A stretch of DNA of 64,000 bases from DATARH01 sp036268425 (GTDB lineage Bacteria > Pseudomonadota > Alphaproteobacteria > ATCC43930 > CGMCC-115725): assembly GCA_036268425.1 (NCBI GenBank), contig DATAUE010000036.1:124001-188000 (forward strand). Reading direction: 5' to 3'. The translations under genes were made by a program, and so were the position numbers. The first letter of the stretch is position 1, and the number at the start of each line of letters is the position of its first letter. This document shows positions 63,359 through 64,000 of the stretch, in pieces. A model generated the notes under the pieces. The model made no database searches and was not told where the DNA came from. It saw only the letters and a list, made by a program, of their open reading frames with translations.

Positions 63359-64000
63359 ATGGATCGACGGCTTTTACTGTCCCTGATCGCCGGTTCGGCG
63401 ACCTTTCCGCATCTCGCCCGCGCCCTGCCCTTGCCGCCACCGCCAGCCTTTCGCCTCAACCTGACCAACCAGAACACCGGCGAGCGGTTCAGCGGCATCT
63501 ACCGCAACGACCACGGGCCGCTACCCGAAGTCATGGCCGATCTGTCGACCTTTCTGCGCGACTCGCACACCGGCGACCGAATCAGTTTTGATGTCGGGGT
63601 TATCGATTTTCTCGCCCGTGTGATGCAGGCGGTGGGGCAGTCGAACGCGACGATCCTGTCCGCCTACCGCACGCCGGCAACCAACGCGAAAATATCGCAC
63701 ACTCATTTCGGCGTCGCCGAAAACAGCCAGCATCTTTACGGCCGCGCTCTCGACGTGCATTTCGGCGACCGGTTGGCGGTCGCGATGAAGGCGGCGCGCG
63801 CGATGCGGCGCGGTGGCGTCGGGTGGTATCCGCACTCCGGTTTTATGCACATCGATACCGGCCCGGTGCGCAACTGGAGCCTCGACCATGCCGGGCTCGG
63901 CACGCTGCTGACCGGCAGGCACCGCGTGCGTTTCAACCAGCACGGCGACGTATTTGCCGAACGCGGCGACCACGATGCCGCCAAACATCATCCCCTCACC
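63359..64000 (+). CDS. DUF882 / YcbK-like M15 family peptidase, 3' end outside window
   Basis: At least 214 residues visible. The N-terminus MDRRLLLSLIAGSATFPHLA has twin arginines and fits a Tat signal. The domain shows TGERFSGIYRND, ILSAYRTPATNAKI and the metal-site patterns HLYGRALDVHFGD and GFMHIDTGPVRNW, as in DUF882/YcbK, a zinc-dependent murein endopeptidase-like family. GAGG lies four bases before the ATG at 63359. The frame stays open to the last base. Confidence 0.85.
   Translation, partial: MDRRLLLSLIAGSATFPHLARALPLPPPPAFRLNLTNQNTGERFSGIYRNDHGPLPEVMADLSTFLRDSHTGDRISFDVGVIDFLARVMQAVGQSNATILSAYRTPATNAKISHTHFGVAENSQHLYGRALDVHFGDRLAVAMKAARAMRRGGVGWYPHSGFMHIDTGPVRNWSLDHAGLGTLLTGRHRVRFNQHGDVFAERGDHDAAKHHPLT

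Noticed and set aside
1..64000. CRISPR arrays, tRNA or rRNA genes, insertion sequences and prophage genes
   Set aside because: None seen: no regularly spaced repeats, cloverleaf-like GTTCRANYC regions, transposase motifs or phage structural genes were recognised by eye.

Overview
The window is GC-rich DNA with tightly packed, often overlapping genes. It looks like an alphaproteobacterium, probably Rhodospirillales or Acetobacteraceae-like. The argH-lptM-lysA-TIGR02302 (DUF4175) order at the right end and the alphaproteobacterial style of the regulators support this. The assignment is inferred from gene content, not from a database search.

Layout. (1) 1-7.5 kb, metabolism: the end of an MFS permease, a TetR regulator overlapping an alpha/beta hydrolase, then a leftward group made of an aldehyde dehydrogenase, a ModA-like periplasmic binding protein and a lone form II molybdopterin large subunit. 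(2) 7.8-45.9 kb, one almost complete flagellar supercluster. An atypical PilZ-like gene leads into fliE-fliF-fliG-fliK-fliM-fliN-fliQ1-flhA-fliA-motA-motB-(97-aa membrane protein)-fliH-fliI-fliJ-fliL-fliO-fliP-fliQ2-fliR-flhB. flgN and flgA then run leftward, and flgB-C-D-E-F-G-H-I-J-(FlgN-like)-flgK-flgL, a three-domain glycosyltransferase, fliC, fliD, fliS and flgM run rightward. (3) 45.9-49.3 kb: a small ORF, a double-HTH regulator with a degenerate S24-like C-terminus, a 47-residue-repeat TPR protein and a small proline-rich secreted protein. (4) 49.4-57 kb, signalling: an ECF sigma factor, two hybrid histidine kinases, and between them a 57-aa ORF, an ABC membrane domain that seems to start at CTG, and a 42-aa membrane peptide. 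(5) 57.1-64 kb, housekeeping: a TlpA-like thioredoxin divergent from argH, then lptM, lysA, a TIGR02302 protein and a Tat-type DUF882 peptidase cut by the window end.

How it works together. Region 2 encodes the rod, rings, hook, filament, export gate, export ATPase, stator, all type III chaperones expected, and a sigma28/anti-sigma28 pair. It therefore looks self-contained for flagellum assembly. It lacks chemotaxis genes and the regulators usual in alphaproteobacterial flagellar loci (flbT, flaF, fliX, flbD), as well as flhF/flhG and flhDC. Its FliM lacks the N-terminal CheY-P docking helix. Two FliQ paralogues, a FlhB with NPEH instead of NPTH, a two-domain FlgJ and a dedicated glycosyltransferase next to flagellin are the main oddities. 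The PilZ-like gene at the head and the HTH/S24-like gene at the tail are the best local candidates for controlling it.

No tRNA, rRNA, CRISPR array, insertion sequence or phage gene was recognised. A dispersed 30-bp repeat occurs as an inverted pair at 2.6 kb and as a single copy at 57.1 kb.
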